Assembly (NCBI GenBank): GCA_964017185.1
Contig: OZ024876.1
Coordinates: 32,215,778-32,279,777 of the forward strand
Reading direction: 5' to 3'
Length of the DNA stretch: 64,000 nt
Source: Rugalucina vietnamica
Taxonomy: Eukaryota; Mollusca; Bivalvia; Lucinida; Lucinidae
How positions within the stretch are numbered: position 1 is the stretch's first letter; each line of letters begins with the position of its first letter. Shown here piece by piece: positions 1-12,600 of this stretch. The notes beneath the pieces were generated by a model. The model was given only the letters and a program-made list of their open reading frames with translations, was not told where the DNA came from and did not search any database. Position numbers and translations under genes: made by a program.

Positions 1-19
1 TCTGGTTGTAAAAATGAAA

Positions 20-155
20 CATTTCTGTTGATTTTTTTTTTAAATATTTTCTGTACTTTTGTTTAAAACATTGATTGTGGGTACATGTTAGAACTGCCTC
101 ACCAAGGCAGTTTAACAAGTACCCACAATGTATGTTTTAGAGCAAAAATAAGAAC
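20..155. repeat. Family C miniature element (GTGGGTAC palindrome), partial
   Basis: It holds the family core: ATTGTGGGTACATGTTAGAA, a short GCCTC/GAGGC-type centre, then the inverse ending CCCACAATGTATG. Better copies lie at 32178, 53230 and 61968. Confidence 0.6.
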
Positions 156-1686
156 CAGAGGACCAATGGTCCTGTAAACGATCACCTGAAACCCGAGATA
201 TATACCAATAAACTTGTTTGACTAGAATAGTAATATCCATGTATATAACCCCAGGGCTTGGTCAGAGCAACCCCTGGAGTCAATTTCTTTTTGAAAACAT
301 AAAACTGCAGTCCATCTGCCAATTAACTGCAAGTTTTGCCCTTCAAATGACATTTTAACAATTTTCCCCATTCAAATGCATGGGTGACCTAAGTTGACCT
401 TGCCGTAAAATAGGTCAAGGTCATCCCAGGGTCACGATTTATATAAACTTTGTAGAGCTCCATTGCCTGATGCTTCATGCCAAGTTTCAAAATCATAGGC
501 CTTCTGGTTCTGGAGGAAAAGATTTTTAAAGGTTTTTGCTATTTATAGCCATGGCAGCCATCTTGGTCATGTGACCATAGCCATTTATATACACTTTCAT
601 TCCCCCTTCCTAACAATGCTCCTCATAAAGTTTGGCTTTGATTGGCCAAGCAGTTTCAGAGAAAAAGATCTTTGAATATCACTGTAATATACATGTATAT
701 TGCCCCGGGGTGGGGGCTGACATACCCCTGGGGTCCAAATTTTTTCAGAATCATCAATCGTAAGTCCATTTGCCCATTTCCTGCAAGCTTTTCCCTACAA
801 ATGACGTTTTAACACTTTTCCTCATTCAAATGCATGAGCAACCTATGTTGACCTTGCCGTAAAATAGGTCAAGGTCATCCCAGGGTCATGATTTATATAA
901 TTTTTGTAGAGCTCTAGTCATGCTTCACACCAAGTTTCAAATCATTGGCCTTCTGGTTCTGGAGAAGAAAATTTTTAAAGGTTTTTTCTATTTATAGCCA
1001 TGGCGGCCATCTTGGTCAAGTGACCTTGACCATTTGTATAAACTTTCTTTCCCCCTTCCCAAAGATGCTCCATATGAAGTTTGGCTTTGATTGGCCATGC
1101 GGTTTCATGGGAGAAGATGTTTCATTATTATGGAAATATACATGTATATAGCCCCGGGGCAGGGGCAGACAACCCCCCAGGGGCTAAAATTTTCCATTAA
1201 CATTAATCTTCTGTCCATTTGCCTATTCCCAGTAAGTTTTACCCATTATATAGCAATTAACCATTTTTTCCCATTCAAATGCATTGGCGACCTAAGTTGA
1301 CCTTGCCGTAAAATAGGTCAAGGTCATCCTAGGGTCATGATTTATATAAACTATGATGGGCCCATGTCCCTGATGCTACATACCAAGTTTCGTGGAAATC
1401 GGCCCACTGGTTCTGGAGAAGAAGATTTTTAAAGGTTTTTGCTATTTATAGCCATGGCGGCCATCTTGGTCATGTGACCTGGACCATTTATATAAACTTT
1501 CGTTCCCCCTTCCTAAGAATGCTCCACATGAAGTTTGGCTTTGATTGGCCAAGCGGTTTCAGAGGAGAAGATCTTTGAAATTGTGGACGACGGACGACGG
1601 ACGACAGACGACGGACGACGACGGACGGACGACGGAGCATGGGTATACTATAAGCTCACCTGTGAGCCTTCGGCTCAGGTGAGCTA
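152..1686 (+). mobile_element. Hairpin-ended element with internal ~450-bp units (family R1)
   Basis: It opens with the near-palindrome AGGACCAATGGTCCT and CACCTGA. Three internal units follow, each with AAATAGGTCAAGGTCATC and GGCGGCCATCTTGGTCA. A (GACGGAC)n tract and a terminal hairpin GCTCACCTGTGAGCC-TTCG-GGCTCAGGTGAGC close it. No coding region is seen. The layout resembles non-autonomous Helentron/DINE-like elements (inference). Confidence 0.6.
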
Positions 1687-1799
1687 AAAATAGGTATGCC
1701 CTTGTATATGAAAATGGGGTTTAAGGAAGTATACATTTCTTGGGCATGATATTCTGATGAACTTGTGATGGCTGCTGGTCTATTGATTTGTATAAAAAC

Positions 1800-2062
1800 A
1801 GGGGCCAGTTGTTCAAAATTAATGATGTCGCTAGTAAACGATTTAACATTTCATATGGCAATATTACAAATACATGTACACTGTTATTTTTTGTTGAAAA
1901 ATGTGAGAATCCTTTGCGCAAAGTAATTGCAAAGGATTCTCACTTTTTTTTCAACAAAAAATAACAATGGATTGGCTTTTGAAGTTGATATATAGTTAAC
2001 AAATTGAGGGCTTAACGACAGCGTTAAGCTAATGAAGCTTTGAATAACTGGAGCCAGGTGTC
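1800..2062. mobile_element. Family D miniature inverted-repeat element
   Basis: The ends are GGGCCAGTTGTTCAAAA and its inverse TTTGAATAACTGGAGCC. The centre (1885-1970) is a long palindrome with arms containing GTGAGAATCCTTTGC. A second copy is at 42268-42487. Confidence 0.65.
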
Positions 2063-2159
2063 CTATTCTCGGAACACTGACAAGCAGTATCGCCCCAGAA
2101 TATGGCATCACATCAGGTGCTATCTTGTTTGATAAAAATAAATTCATCAAAAAGTTTAA

Positions 2160-5100
2160 TGAACTAGAAATTGGCTGCAAGCAAGGCTTTCAGTATACCC
2201 CCCGCAAAATTATCTAAGGCCAATAACTTCCTTTAAGTCAAACATGCAAAACATTTGTCAAAAATATTTTTTCAGCATTATAATCCTTCATGAAAATCCT
2301 CCGTATGTCAGACTCATGTCTGTAAGGTATTAAATAATATACTGAAAGCTCAGGGAGTAAAATTATTGTTGATTTCACTGTACACTGTTGATCATTATTT
2401 ATCATGAGAAATGGTCAAAAATTGGCTATGCTAAAAAAAAGCTGTAAATTTGTCAAAAATAAATTATTCAGCATAAGAATTATTCATGCACATCTGAAAT
2501 ATATCTGGAACAAGTGTGCAAAGAATTCAAATGAAACTAGAAATTGGCTGCAAGCAAGGCTTTCAGTATACCCCCCGCAAAATTATCTAAGGCCAATAAT
2601 TTCCTTTAAGTCAAACATGCAAAACATTTGTCAAAAATATTTTTTCAGCATTATAATCCTTCATGAAAATCCTCCGTATGTCAGACTCATGTCTGTAAGG
2701 TATTAAATAATATACTGAAAGCTCAGGGAGTAAAATTATTGTTGATTTCACTGTACACTGTTGATCATTATTTATCATGAGAAATGGTCAAAAATTGGCT
2801 ATGCTAAAAAAAAGCTGTAAATTTGTCAAAAATAAATTATTCAGCATAAGAATTATTCATGCACATCTGAAATATATCTGGAACAAGTGTGCAAAGAATT
2901 CAAATGAAACAATGAAAGCACTAGGAGGACTTGATTTCATAAAGTATGCTCTACCAGCCGTATTGTATATTAGCGATGGTTGAAGAATGTCTAAGTTGAA
3001 AAATGCTGTAAATTTGTCAAAAATTATTTTTTCACCAATAAAATTCTTTATGCACATCTTCAATATGTCTGTAACATGTCTGCAAAGTATTGAAAAGAAT
3101 TACTGAAAGCCCCAGGAGGAGTTGGATTTCACAAAGTATGTACTATCAACCATAATTGAATATAAGCAGAAATGGTCAAAATTGGCTAAGTTTAAAAAGC
3201 TGTAAATTTGTCAAAACTAAAATTTTCATCATAAAAATTCTTCATGCACATCTTCAATATATCTGGAACAAATCTGCAAAGAATTAAAAAGAAACAATGA
3301 AAGCCCTAGGAGGAGTTGATTTCACAAAGTAGGCACTTCCAACCATTATTGTATGTAAGCAATAGTCGAAAAATGGCTAAGTTAAAAAATGCTGTAAATT
3401 TGTCAAAAACTATTTTTTCAGCATTATAATTCTTCATGCACATCTTCAATATGTCTGTATCATGTCTGCAAAGTACTGAAAAGAAATACTGAAAGCCCTA
3501 GGAGGAGTTGATTTCACAAAGTATGTATGTAAGCAATAGTCGAAAAATGGCAAAGTTAAAAAATGCTGTAAATTTGTCAAAAATTATTTTTTCAGCATTA
3601 TAATTCTTCATGCACATCTTCAATATGTCTGTAACATGTCTGCAAAGTACTGAAAAGAAACACTGAAAGCCCTAGGAGGAGTTGATTTCACAAAGTATGC
3701 ACTACCAACCATTATTGAATATAAGCAATTATAGAAAAATTTGCTAAGTTAAAAATGCTGTAAATTTGTCAAAAATGATGTTTTCAGCATGACAATTGTT
3801 CATGCACATCTGCAACATATCTGAAACATATCAGCAAAATATTAAAAGGAAACATTGAAAGCTGTAAGAGGAGTTGATTTCACAAAGTATGTACTTTCAG
3901 TACTATGGCAAACATGTTATAGGAAGACTTAAAAAGTCCCATAACTCTTGCAATACTGACCCTTTGGCCCCTAAATTCATACCACACATGTATTGTCTGA
4001 TGGTGCAAGTGTGGTGAAAATTTGAAACAAATCAGGCAAAAGCTACTCAAATTATTCAGCAAAGATGTCCAAATGTTGACGGAATGACGGAATGACGGAA
4101 TCACGGAGTCACGGAATCACGGAATGACGGAATGACGGACAGGCTGAAAACAGTATACCCCCCTAAAACTTCGTTTTGCGGGGGGTATAACAATGAAAGC
4201 ACTAGGAGGACTTGATTTCATAAAGTATGCTCTACCAGCCGTATTGTATATTAGCGATGGTTGAAAAATGTCTAAGTTGAAAAATGCTGTAAATTTGTCA
4301 AAAATTATTTTTTCACCAATAAAATTCTTTATGCACATCTTCAATATGTCTGTAACATGTCTGCAAAGTATTGAAAAGAATTACTGAAAGCCCCAGGAGG
4401 AGTTGGATTTCACAAAGTATGTACTATCAACCATAATTGAATATAAGCAGAAATGGTCAAAATTGGCTAAGTTTAAAAAGCTGTAAATTTGTCAAAACTA
4501 AAATTTTCATCATAAAAATTCTTCATGCACATCTTCAATATATCTGGAACAAATCTGCAAAGAATTAAAAAGAAACAACTAGAAATTGGCTGCAAGCAAG
4601 GCTTTCAGTATACCCCCCGCAAAATTATCTGGAGCTGGACAATAACTTCCTAAGTCAAACATGCAGAAAATTTGTCAAAGATATCTTTTCAGCATTATAA
4701 TTCTTCATGTACATCCTCAGTATGCCAGTCACATCTATAAGATATTAAAAGAATATATTGAAAGCTTGAGGTTGATTTCATTATTGTGTATAAGCAATGG
4801 TCAAGAAATGGCTTTGTTGAAAAATGAAGTAAATTTGTCAATAATCACTTTTTCAGTATCATTCATGCACATCTTCAATATGTGTGGAACATGTCTGCAA
4901 AGTATTGAAAAGAAATACTGAAAGCCCTTGGAGGAGTTGATTTCACAAACTATGCATTACCAACCATTTTTGTATATACGCAATGGTAAAAAAATGGCTA
5001 TGTTAAAAATGCTGTAAATTTGTCAGAAATTAATTTTTCAGTATTATAATTCTTCATGCACATCTTCAATATGGGCGGAACATGTCTGCAAAGTATTGAA

Positions 5101-8100
5101 AAGAAATAGTGAAAGCCCTTGGAGGAGTTGATTTCACAAAAAAAGCACTACCAACCATTATTGTATATAAGCAATGGTCAAAAATGACTATGTTGAAAAA
5201 TGCTGTAAATTTGTCAAAACTTTTTTTTTCATCATTAAAATTCTTCATGCACATCTTCAATATGAGTGAAACATGTCTGCAAAGTATTGAAAAGAAATAC
5301 TGAAAGCCCTAGGAGAAGTTGATTTCACAAAATATGCAATACCAACCATTATTGTATAAGCAATGGTAAAAAAAAATGGCTATGTTAAAAATTGCTGTAA
5401 ATTTGTCAAAAATATTTTTTTCAGCATTATAAGTCTTCATGCACATCTTCAATATATGTGGAACATGTCTGCAAAGTATTGAAAAGAAATACTGAAAGCC
5501 CTAGGAGGAGTTGATTTCACAAACTATGCACTACCAATCATTATTGTATATAAGCAATGGTCAAAAAATGGCTATGTTGAAAAATGTTGTAAATTTGTCA
5601 AAAATTATTTTTTCATCATTCATGCACATCTTCAATATGTGTGGAACATGTCTGCAAAGTATTGAAAAGAAACACTGAAAGCCCTAGGAGGAGTTGATTT
5701 CACAAACTATGCACCACCAACCATTGTTGAATATGGCAATTATTGAAAATTGGCTAAGTTCAAAATGCTGTAAATTTGTCAAAATTCATTTCTTCTGCAT
5801 AATACTTCTTCATGCATATCTTCAATATATCTGGCACATATCTGCAAAGTATCAAAAGAGAATATTGAACGCTGTAGGAGGAGTTGATTTCACAAAGTAT
5901 GCACTATTAGCACTATGGCAAACATTCTATGTATAGGTTTAAAAAGTCCCATAACTCTTGCAAAACTGACCCTTTGGCCCCTAAATTCATATCACACATG
6001 TGTTGTCTAATGGTGCAGGTGTGTTGAAAATTTGAAGAACATCGGGCAAATACTACTTAAGTTATTCAGCAAAGATGTCAAAATGTTGACGGAATGACGG
6101 AATGACGGAATCACGGAGTCACGGAATCACGGAATCACGGAATGACGGACAGGCTGAAAACAGTATACCCCCCTAAAACTTCGTTTTGCGGGGGGTATAA
6201 TGAAAGCCCTAGGAGGAGTTGATTTCACAAAGTAGGCACTTCCAACCATTATTGTATGTAAGCAATAGTCGAAAAATGGCTAAGTTAAAAAATGCTGTAA
6301 ATTTGTCAAAAACTATTTTTTCAGCATTATAATTCTTCATGCACATCTTCAATATGTCTGTATCATGTCTGCAAAGTACTGAAAAGAAATACTGAAAGCC
6401 CTAGGAGGAGTTGATTTCACAAAGTATGTATGTAAGCAATAGTCGAAAAATGCCAAAGTTAAAAAATGCTGTAAATTTGTCAAAAATTATTATTCAGCAT
6501 TATAATTCTTCATGCACATCTTCAATATGTCTATAACATGTCTGCAAAGTACTGAAAAGAAATACTGAAAGCCCTAGGAGGAGTTGATTTCACAAAGTAT
6601 GTATGTAAGCAATAGTCGAAAAATGGCAAAGTTAAAAAATGCTGTAAATTTGTCAAAAATTATTTTTTCAGCATTATAATTCTTCATGCACATCTTCAAT
6701 ATGTCTGTAACATGTCTGCAAAGTACTGAAAAGAAACACTGAAAGCCCTAGGAGGAGTTGATTTCACAAAGTATGCACTACCAACCATTATTGAATATAA
6801 GCAATTATAGAAAAATTTGCTAAGTTAAAAATGCTGTAAATTTGTCAAAAATGATGTTTTCAGCATGACAATTGTTCATGCACATCTGCAACATATCTGA
6901 AACATATCAGCAAAATATTAAAAGGAAACATTGAAAGCTGTAAGAGGAGTTGATTTCACAAAGTATGTACTTTCAGTACTATGGCAAACATGTTATAGGA
7001 AGACTTAAAAAGTCCCATAACTCTTGCAATACTGACCCTTTGGCCCCTAAATTCATACCACACATGTATTGTCTGATGGTGCAAGTGTGGTGAAAATTTG
7101 AAACAAATCAGGCAAAAGCTACTCAAGTTATTCAGCAAAGATGTCCAAATGTTGACGGAATGACGGAATCACGGAGTCACGGAATCACGGAATGACGGAA
7201 TGACGGACAGGCTGAAAACAGTATACCCCCCTAAAACTTCGTTTTGCGGGGGGTATAACAATGAAAGCACTAGGAGGACTTGATTTCATAAAGTATGCTC
7301 TACCAGCCGTATTGTATATTAGCGATGGTTGAAAAATGTCTAAGTTGAAAAATGCTGTAAATTTGTCAAAAATTATTTTTTCACCAATAAAATTCTTTAT
7401 GCACATCTTCAATATGTCTGTAACATGTCTGCAAAGTATTGAAAAGAATTACTGAAAGCCCCAGGAGGAGTTGGATTTCACAAAGTATGTACTATCAACC
7501 ATAATTGAATATAAGCAGAAATGGTCAAAATTGGCTAAGTTTAAAAAGCTGTAAATTTGTCAAAACTAAAATTTTCATCATAAAAATTCTTCATGCACAT
7601 CTTCAATATATCTGGAACAAATCTGCAAAGAATTAAAAAGAAACAATGAAAGCCCTAGGAGGAGTTGATTTCACAAAGTAGGCACTTCCAACCATTATTG
7701 TATGTAAGCAATAGTCGAAAAATGGCTAAGTTAAAAAATGCTGTAAATTTGTCAAAAACTATTTTTTCAGCATTATAATTCTTCATGCACATCTTCAATA
7801 TGTCTGTATCATGTCTGCAAAGTACTGAAAAGAAATACTGAAAGCCCTAGGAGGAGTTGATTTCACAAAGTATGTATGTAAGCAATAGTCGAAAAATGCC
7901 AAAGTTAAAAAATGCTGTAAATTTGTCAAAAATTATTTTTTCAGCATTATAATTCTTCATGCACATCTTCAATATGTCTATAACATGTCTGCAAAGTACT
8001 GAAAAGAAATACTGAAAGCCCTAGGAGGAGTTGATTTCACAAAGTATGTATGTAAGCAATAGTCGAAAAATGGCAAAGTTAAAAAATGCTGTAAATTTGT

Positions 8101-8738
8101 CAAAAATTATTTTTTCAGCATTATAATTCTTCATGCACATCTTCAATATGTCTGTAACATGTCTGCAAAGTACTGAAAAGAAACACTGAAAGCCCTAGGA
8201 GGAGTTGATTTCACAAAGTATGCACTACCAACCATTATTGAATATAAGCAATTATAGAAAAATTTGCTAAGTTAAAAATGCTGTAAATTTGTCAAAAATG
8301 ATTTTTTCAGCATGACAATTGTTCATGCACATCTGCAACATATCTGAAACATATCAGCAAAATATTAAAAGAAAACATTGAAAGCTGTAAGAGGAGTTGA
8401 TTTCACAAAGTATGTACTTTCAGTACTATGGCAAACATGTTATAGGAAGACTTAAAAAGTCCCATAACTCTTGCAATACTGACCCTTTGGCCCCTAAATT
8501 CATACCACACATGTATTGTCTGATGGTGCAAGTGTGGTGAAAATTTGAAACAAATCAGGCAAAAGCTACTCAAGTTATTCAGCAAAGATCAGGCAAAAGC
8601 TACTCAAGTTATTCAGCAAAGATGTCCAAATGTTGACGGAATGACGGAATGACGGAGTCACGGAATCACGGAATGACGGAATGACGGACAGGCTGAAAAC
8701 AGTATACCCCCCTAAAACTTCGTTTTGCGGGGGGTATA
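2160..8738. repeat. Satellite-like region of ~190-bp units in duplicated blocks
   Basis: The unit contains CTGTAAATTTGTCAAAAATT, CATGCACATCTTCAATATGT and AGGAGGAGTTGATTTCACAA. Larger blocks recur: one at 2909, 4193 and 7259; another at about 3296, 6199 and 7645. Start motifs (AGAAATTGGCTGCAAGC) occur at 2164, 2535 and 4579. End motifs, (GACGGAAT)n then a hairpin TATACCCCCC...TTCG...GGGGGGTATA, occur near 4150, 6163, 7220 and 8700. No coding potential is seen; short ORFs are by-products of the repeats. Confidence 0.8.
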
Positions 8739-8740
8739 AA

Positions 8741-9090
8741 AATGAAAACTCTACAAGTTAAACTGGACTCATCCGAACAAGAAAGTTCAAAATGAAAACT
8801 CTACAAGTTAAACTGGACTCATCCAAACAAGAAAGTTCAAAATGAAAAATCTACAAGTTAAACTGGACTCATCCAAACAAGAAAGTTCAAAATGAAAACT
8901 CTACAAGTTAAACTGGACTCATCCAAACAAGGAAGTTCAAAATGAAAACTCTACAAGTTAAACTGGACTCATCCAAACAAGAAAGTTCAAAATGAAAACT
9001 CTACAAGTTAAACTGGACTCATCCAAACAAGAAAGTTCAAAATGAAAACTCTACAAGTTAAACTGGACTCGTCCAAACAAGAAAGTTCAT
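8741..9090 (+). repeat. 50-bp tandem repeat, seven copies
   Basis: Units start at 8741, 8791, 8841, 8891, 8941, 8991 and 9041 with AATGAAAACTCTACAAGTTA. They differ by only a few bases, so the array is young. It starts right after the last satellite hairpin. Confidence 0.95.
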
Positions 9091-9444
9091 TCATAGTATG
9101 TACACTAATGCAGGTGAAAATAAACTTCACATGTTTTTTGCTGTGACCTTACTGAATAGAAAACAGAAAATATGAAGAAACAAAAACAAACGAACAAAAA
9201 AACTTAAAAATTTTCATATAAGTTTGCATTAATTTTTAGATCTTCATTATTTCTTGAACTCAAAGTATGCAATCTGTAATATTTCTGGCAAATTATGATT
9301 TTATAAGTGTCTTAAAATGGTTAAACCACAGTGATATTGACTAGGTTGTACCCTCAACCGAACAAGCAAAAAGGCAGGAAAGGTGCAGTTAAGGTTGCCA
9401 ATACTGATTTTTTTTAACAAGTACCTTGCCGACTGGATCAATAC
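9091..9444. other. Intron, nothing recognised
   Basis: AT-rich sequence between the 50-bp array and exon 26. I see no exon, RNA gene or element end. Confidence 0.5.
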
Positions 9445-9615
9445 CTGAAAGGATAAATTTTTATGCTCCTCATTCTGTTTATTCTTGATGTCCTTTGTTG
9501 ATGGTCCCGACTGTTTTGCTAGCTCTTGTTTCACGTAGTTTAACAGTGTCTCGTGGGCTGTTTCACTTTTCTCTTGAAAGCTGACCAGTGGGAAATTGCT
9601 TGATAAAACTCCAAC
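9445..9615 (-). CDS. Exon 26: end of TIR2 and charged tail
   Basis: It has 57 codons, phase 0/0, with a TTTTTAAG acceptor and CAG|GTATTG donor. It begins VGVLSSNFPLVSF, which aligns with the TIR1 end. A lysine- and glutamate-rich tail (TKDIKNKQNEEHKN) follows. The donor implies more exons to the left of the window; none is recognised in 1-9444. Confidence 0.83.
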
Positions 9616-12600
9616 CTTAAAAACAAAACAGGATTTTGTGCCACTATGTAACAGTTGTATAGAATTACAGAAATATGTAACACAAAACATCAACAATATA
9701 GAGATCAACTTGTCTGAATTCCTCCAGACATCATTTATTTTTCTAGGTCTCTGAAGTTAACATAATTTATTTCCACTAGTTTCAAAATCGTAAACAGCAA
9801 TCATCTAGCTATCTACTGTAGCTGTAAAGCCTGGTATGTGTTAGACCTGGCTGGAATTTCCAACTTGGAAATACATTAAGACAAGGATCAAATATGAGTG
9901 CAATATTTCATTTTTTAATGTGTGGTTTAACATCCTTGTCAACTTTTTTTCTATCAAATCAAGATAGGGCTACTTCCTGGGTATAAACCAAAGCTATGGG
10001 GAGTTAATGTGTCTTACTCAATGATACAACACAGCCCAGGTGAAGCATACATCAGGAAAACATGTCAAAACATGCATTTAATACCCCTTTATACCCCACT
10101 TTTATGTAGTAAAACTGGGGTATGCGGGGATATACTATTTTTCTTATTTTTGGTCCAAAAAATAGATTAAGGGCACTCGTTAGAACCGCCTCATTGTACA
10201 ATATACCCACGATCTATGTTTTGAGCAAAACTATCTGTTTCTTTTTCTAATGAAAATGTTCAATTTTTCATCATAGGAAAAAATCTGTATACTGTTAATC
10301 CGGAAATGTTCGAGAGAACTTAATTTTGCTAATATTCGCGAATTTGTTGCCTCGCGAAAATAAAGTTCTCACTAATAAAGAATTACAATAAGCTTTATAT
10401 ACTGCATGAGTACTTGTTCGCGAATTCAAAGACTCGCTAATGATTCGGAAATAGAAAATTCGCGAAATAAAAGTCACGCAAAAATTTCCTAACTTACAGT
10501 TAACATGGGCACATTTCAGTAATGAATCCAGGTTCCTGTGATTCAGAATCTGACACTTTACCTCTCAGCCAGAACACTCCCCAGACCAAATTTAGGGGTT
10601 ACCTCTGATGCTCTCCACCTGTTTCCCCGCCCCACCACGGCCATGATAACAGGGAGCCTCAGTGACTTGACAGCGTAGTGGAACTCCATCCTACACGCCT
10701 CAGAGTCGGCATACTCGTCAGACACACAGACAACTACCACCTTGGCACACAGCAGTCCCTCAGATATATCATCTATCAAACCATTCTGTAAGCACAAAAT
10801 AAACAAACTTTTGTCGAGACAGAGATTATAAAATGTAGTAGTTTAGAAAACATTCTGTTTAAATTTCAGAATGTATTGTTGCAATTTTTCCTAACAGTTA
10901 AACTGGGCCTTTTTTTGTGGTACAGTTAAAATTCTGCTCACGACCACTCAAATTGAGCGGCCACCTACCTTAAACAACCAGTTTCAATTTCTCCTGACAA
11001 TTTTCACAATAATTCATCTTTGAATTAAGTGACCGCCTACCAATAGGCACTTTTTGACCAAAATTTTGCATTCTTGCGACCACATTTAAAGCCGAAAGAC
11101 ACAGATCAGATGTGCAGTAACTGCATCAACTGATCAACGCCTTTGGTTGGTTGATTTGTGGTTTAATATCCCAACAACAGCTAAGGTCATATGGAAACGA
11201 GACCTTGGCTTATAGTCTCATGCGACTGACTGGAGAAGCCCGGAATCAAACCTGCGACCCAGATTTACAAGGCGTGTGACATAATTATAACCACTGCGCT
11301 AAGGAGGCATCTAATCAGCATCTTTGCTTTTGCTACACAGATAGGACAATCCCTCTACTTAAATCCAAAATTTCAAGCTTGTAGTCTTCTTCTATGACTG
11401 TTAAGGCTGATTTGTGTCAGACCTGGCCCCAAGGTTATAAATCTTTTTTCATGCTCAGCTCGGCTGAGACTAAAATTTATCCTGCTCATAAATGTTAAAA
11501 TGCCAACAATTGCTGGCATTTTAACATTTATTAGCAGGATAAATAAATTACAGGCTTTTAAGTTCTAAATCTTCAATTTCAATATATTTGGACTATTTTG
11601 GTATTTATGAGCAGCTTAAACTTTATGCTCAGCAGAGTTGAGCATGAAAAAAGTTTTACAACCTCAAGACCTGGTCAGAAATCAAGAAGACCAGTCTTCT
11701 AGTGACATGGCTCTCATACCTGTCCCACTCTCTCTACATCCATCCAGCACCTGACACCATGGTCTTCCATATACTGCTTCATTTCCCGGGGGTCACCATA
11801 ACCTATTGCACCAGCAATACTCCTGCAAAAACAATCAATCCAAATGTGATAACATGGAAGATTACTATAATTTAAATTTTTCTTTCTGGGTTTTTTGAAT
11901 TTTGTTTGAATTGATGCTTACAGTCCCAGTCAACAGCTAATGGTCATGTTTGGATGCTGCCTCCATTTTATGGGTCTTTTACCCAAAATTAAGATGTCAT
12001 GACATCCAAAAAGTGCTTTGAAAATAACCAGGCTTATATGTATGGATAGTCTGACATGAACCACTTTTCCTGGGCAGGCTCAGACCTGAGCGGTCAACCA
12101 GTAATCAGATGGTCAGTCAGTAGCAAAGAAGCTTTGCCTGGAGGCACAAGCAGCCCATCTATTTCTTTAGGCCCCTATGGGCGGGGGCCCATATTCCCAC
12201 CCGACCACCCTTCCTGGGTTTTGTTATGAATGTAATAATAATGGGCATTCATAATAGAGCAACCAGAGGACCAATGGTCCTGTAAATGCTCACCTGAGAC
12301 CTGAGATATATACATGTACCAATAAACTTGTTTGACAAGAATGGTACAATGCATGTATATAACCCTAGGGCAGGGTCAGAATAACTCCTGAGGTCAATGT
12401 CTTTTTCAAATCATAAAAATTCAGTCCATTTGCCAATTAACTGCAAGTTTTGTCCTTCAAATGACATTTTAACAATTTTCTCCATTCAAATGCATGGGCG
12501 ATCTAAGTTGAACTTGCCGTGAAATAGGTCAAGGTCATCCCAGTGTCATGATTTATATAAATTTTGTAGACCTCCGTTCCTTAATGCTTCATGCCAAGTT

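Noticed and set aside
4076-4160. Regular short repeats (GACGGAAT) resembling a CRISPR array
   Set aside because: The units are contiguous 8-mers without spacers, next to a hairpin at an element end, in a eukaryotic genome.
10558-10602. Longer exon 25 using the donor AG|GTAAAG at about 10560
   Set aside because: It would put exon 26 out of frame and run into a stop. The donor at 10602 keeps frame and mirrors the TIR1 end.
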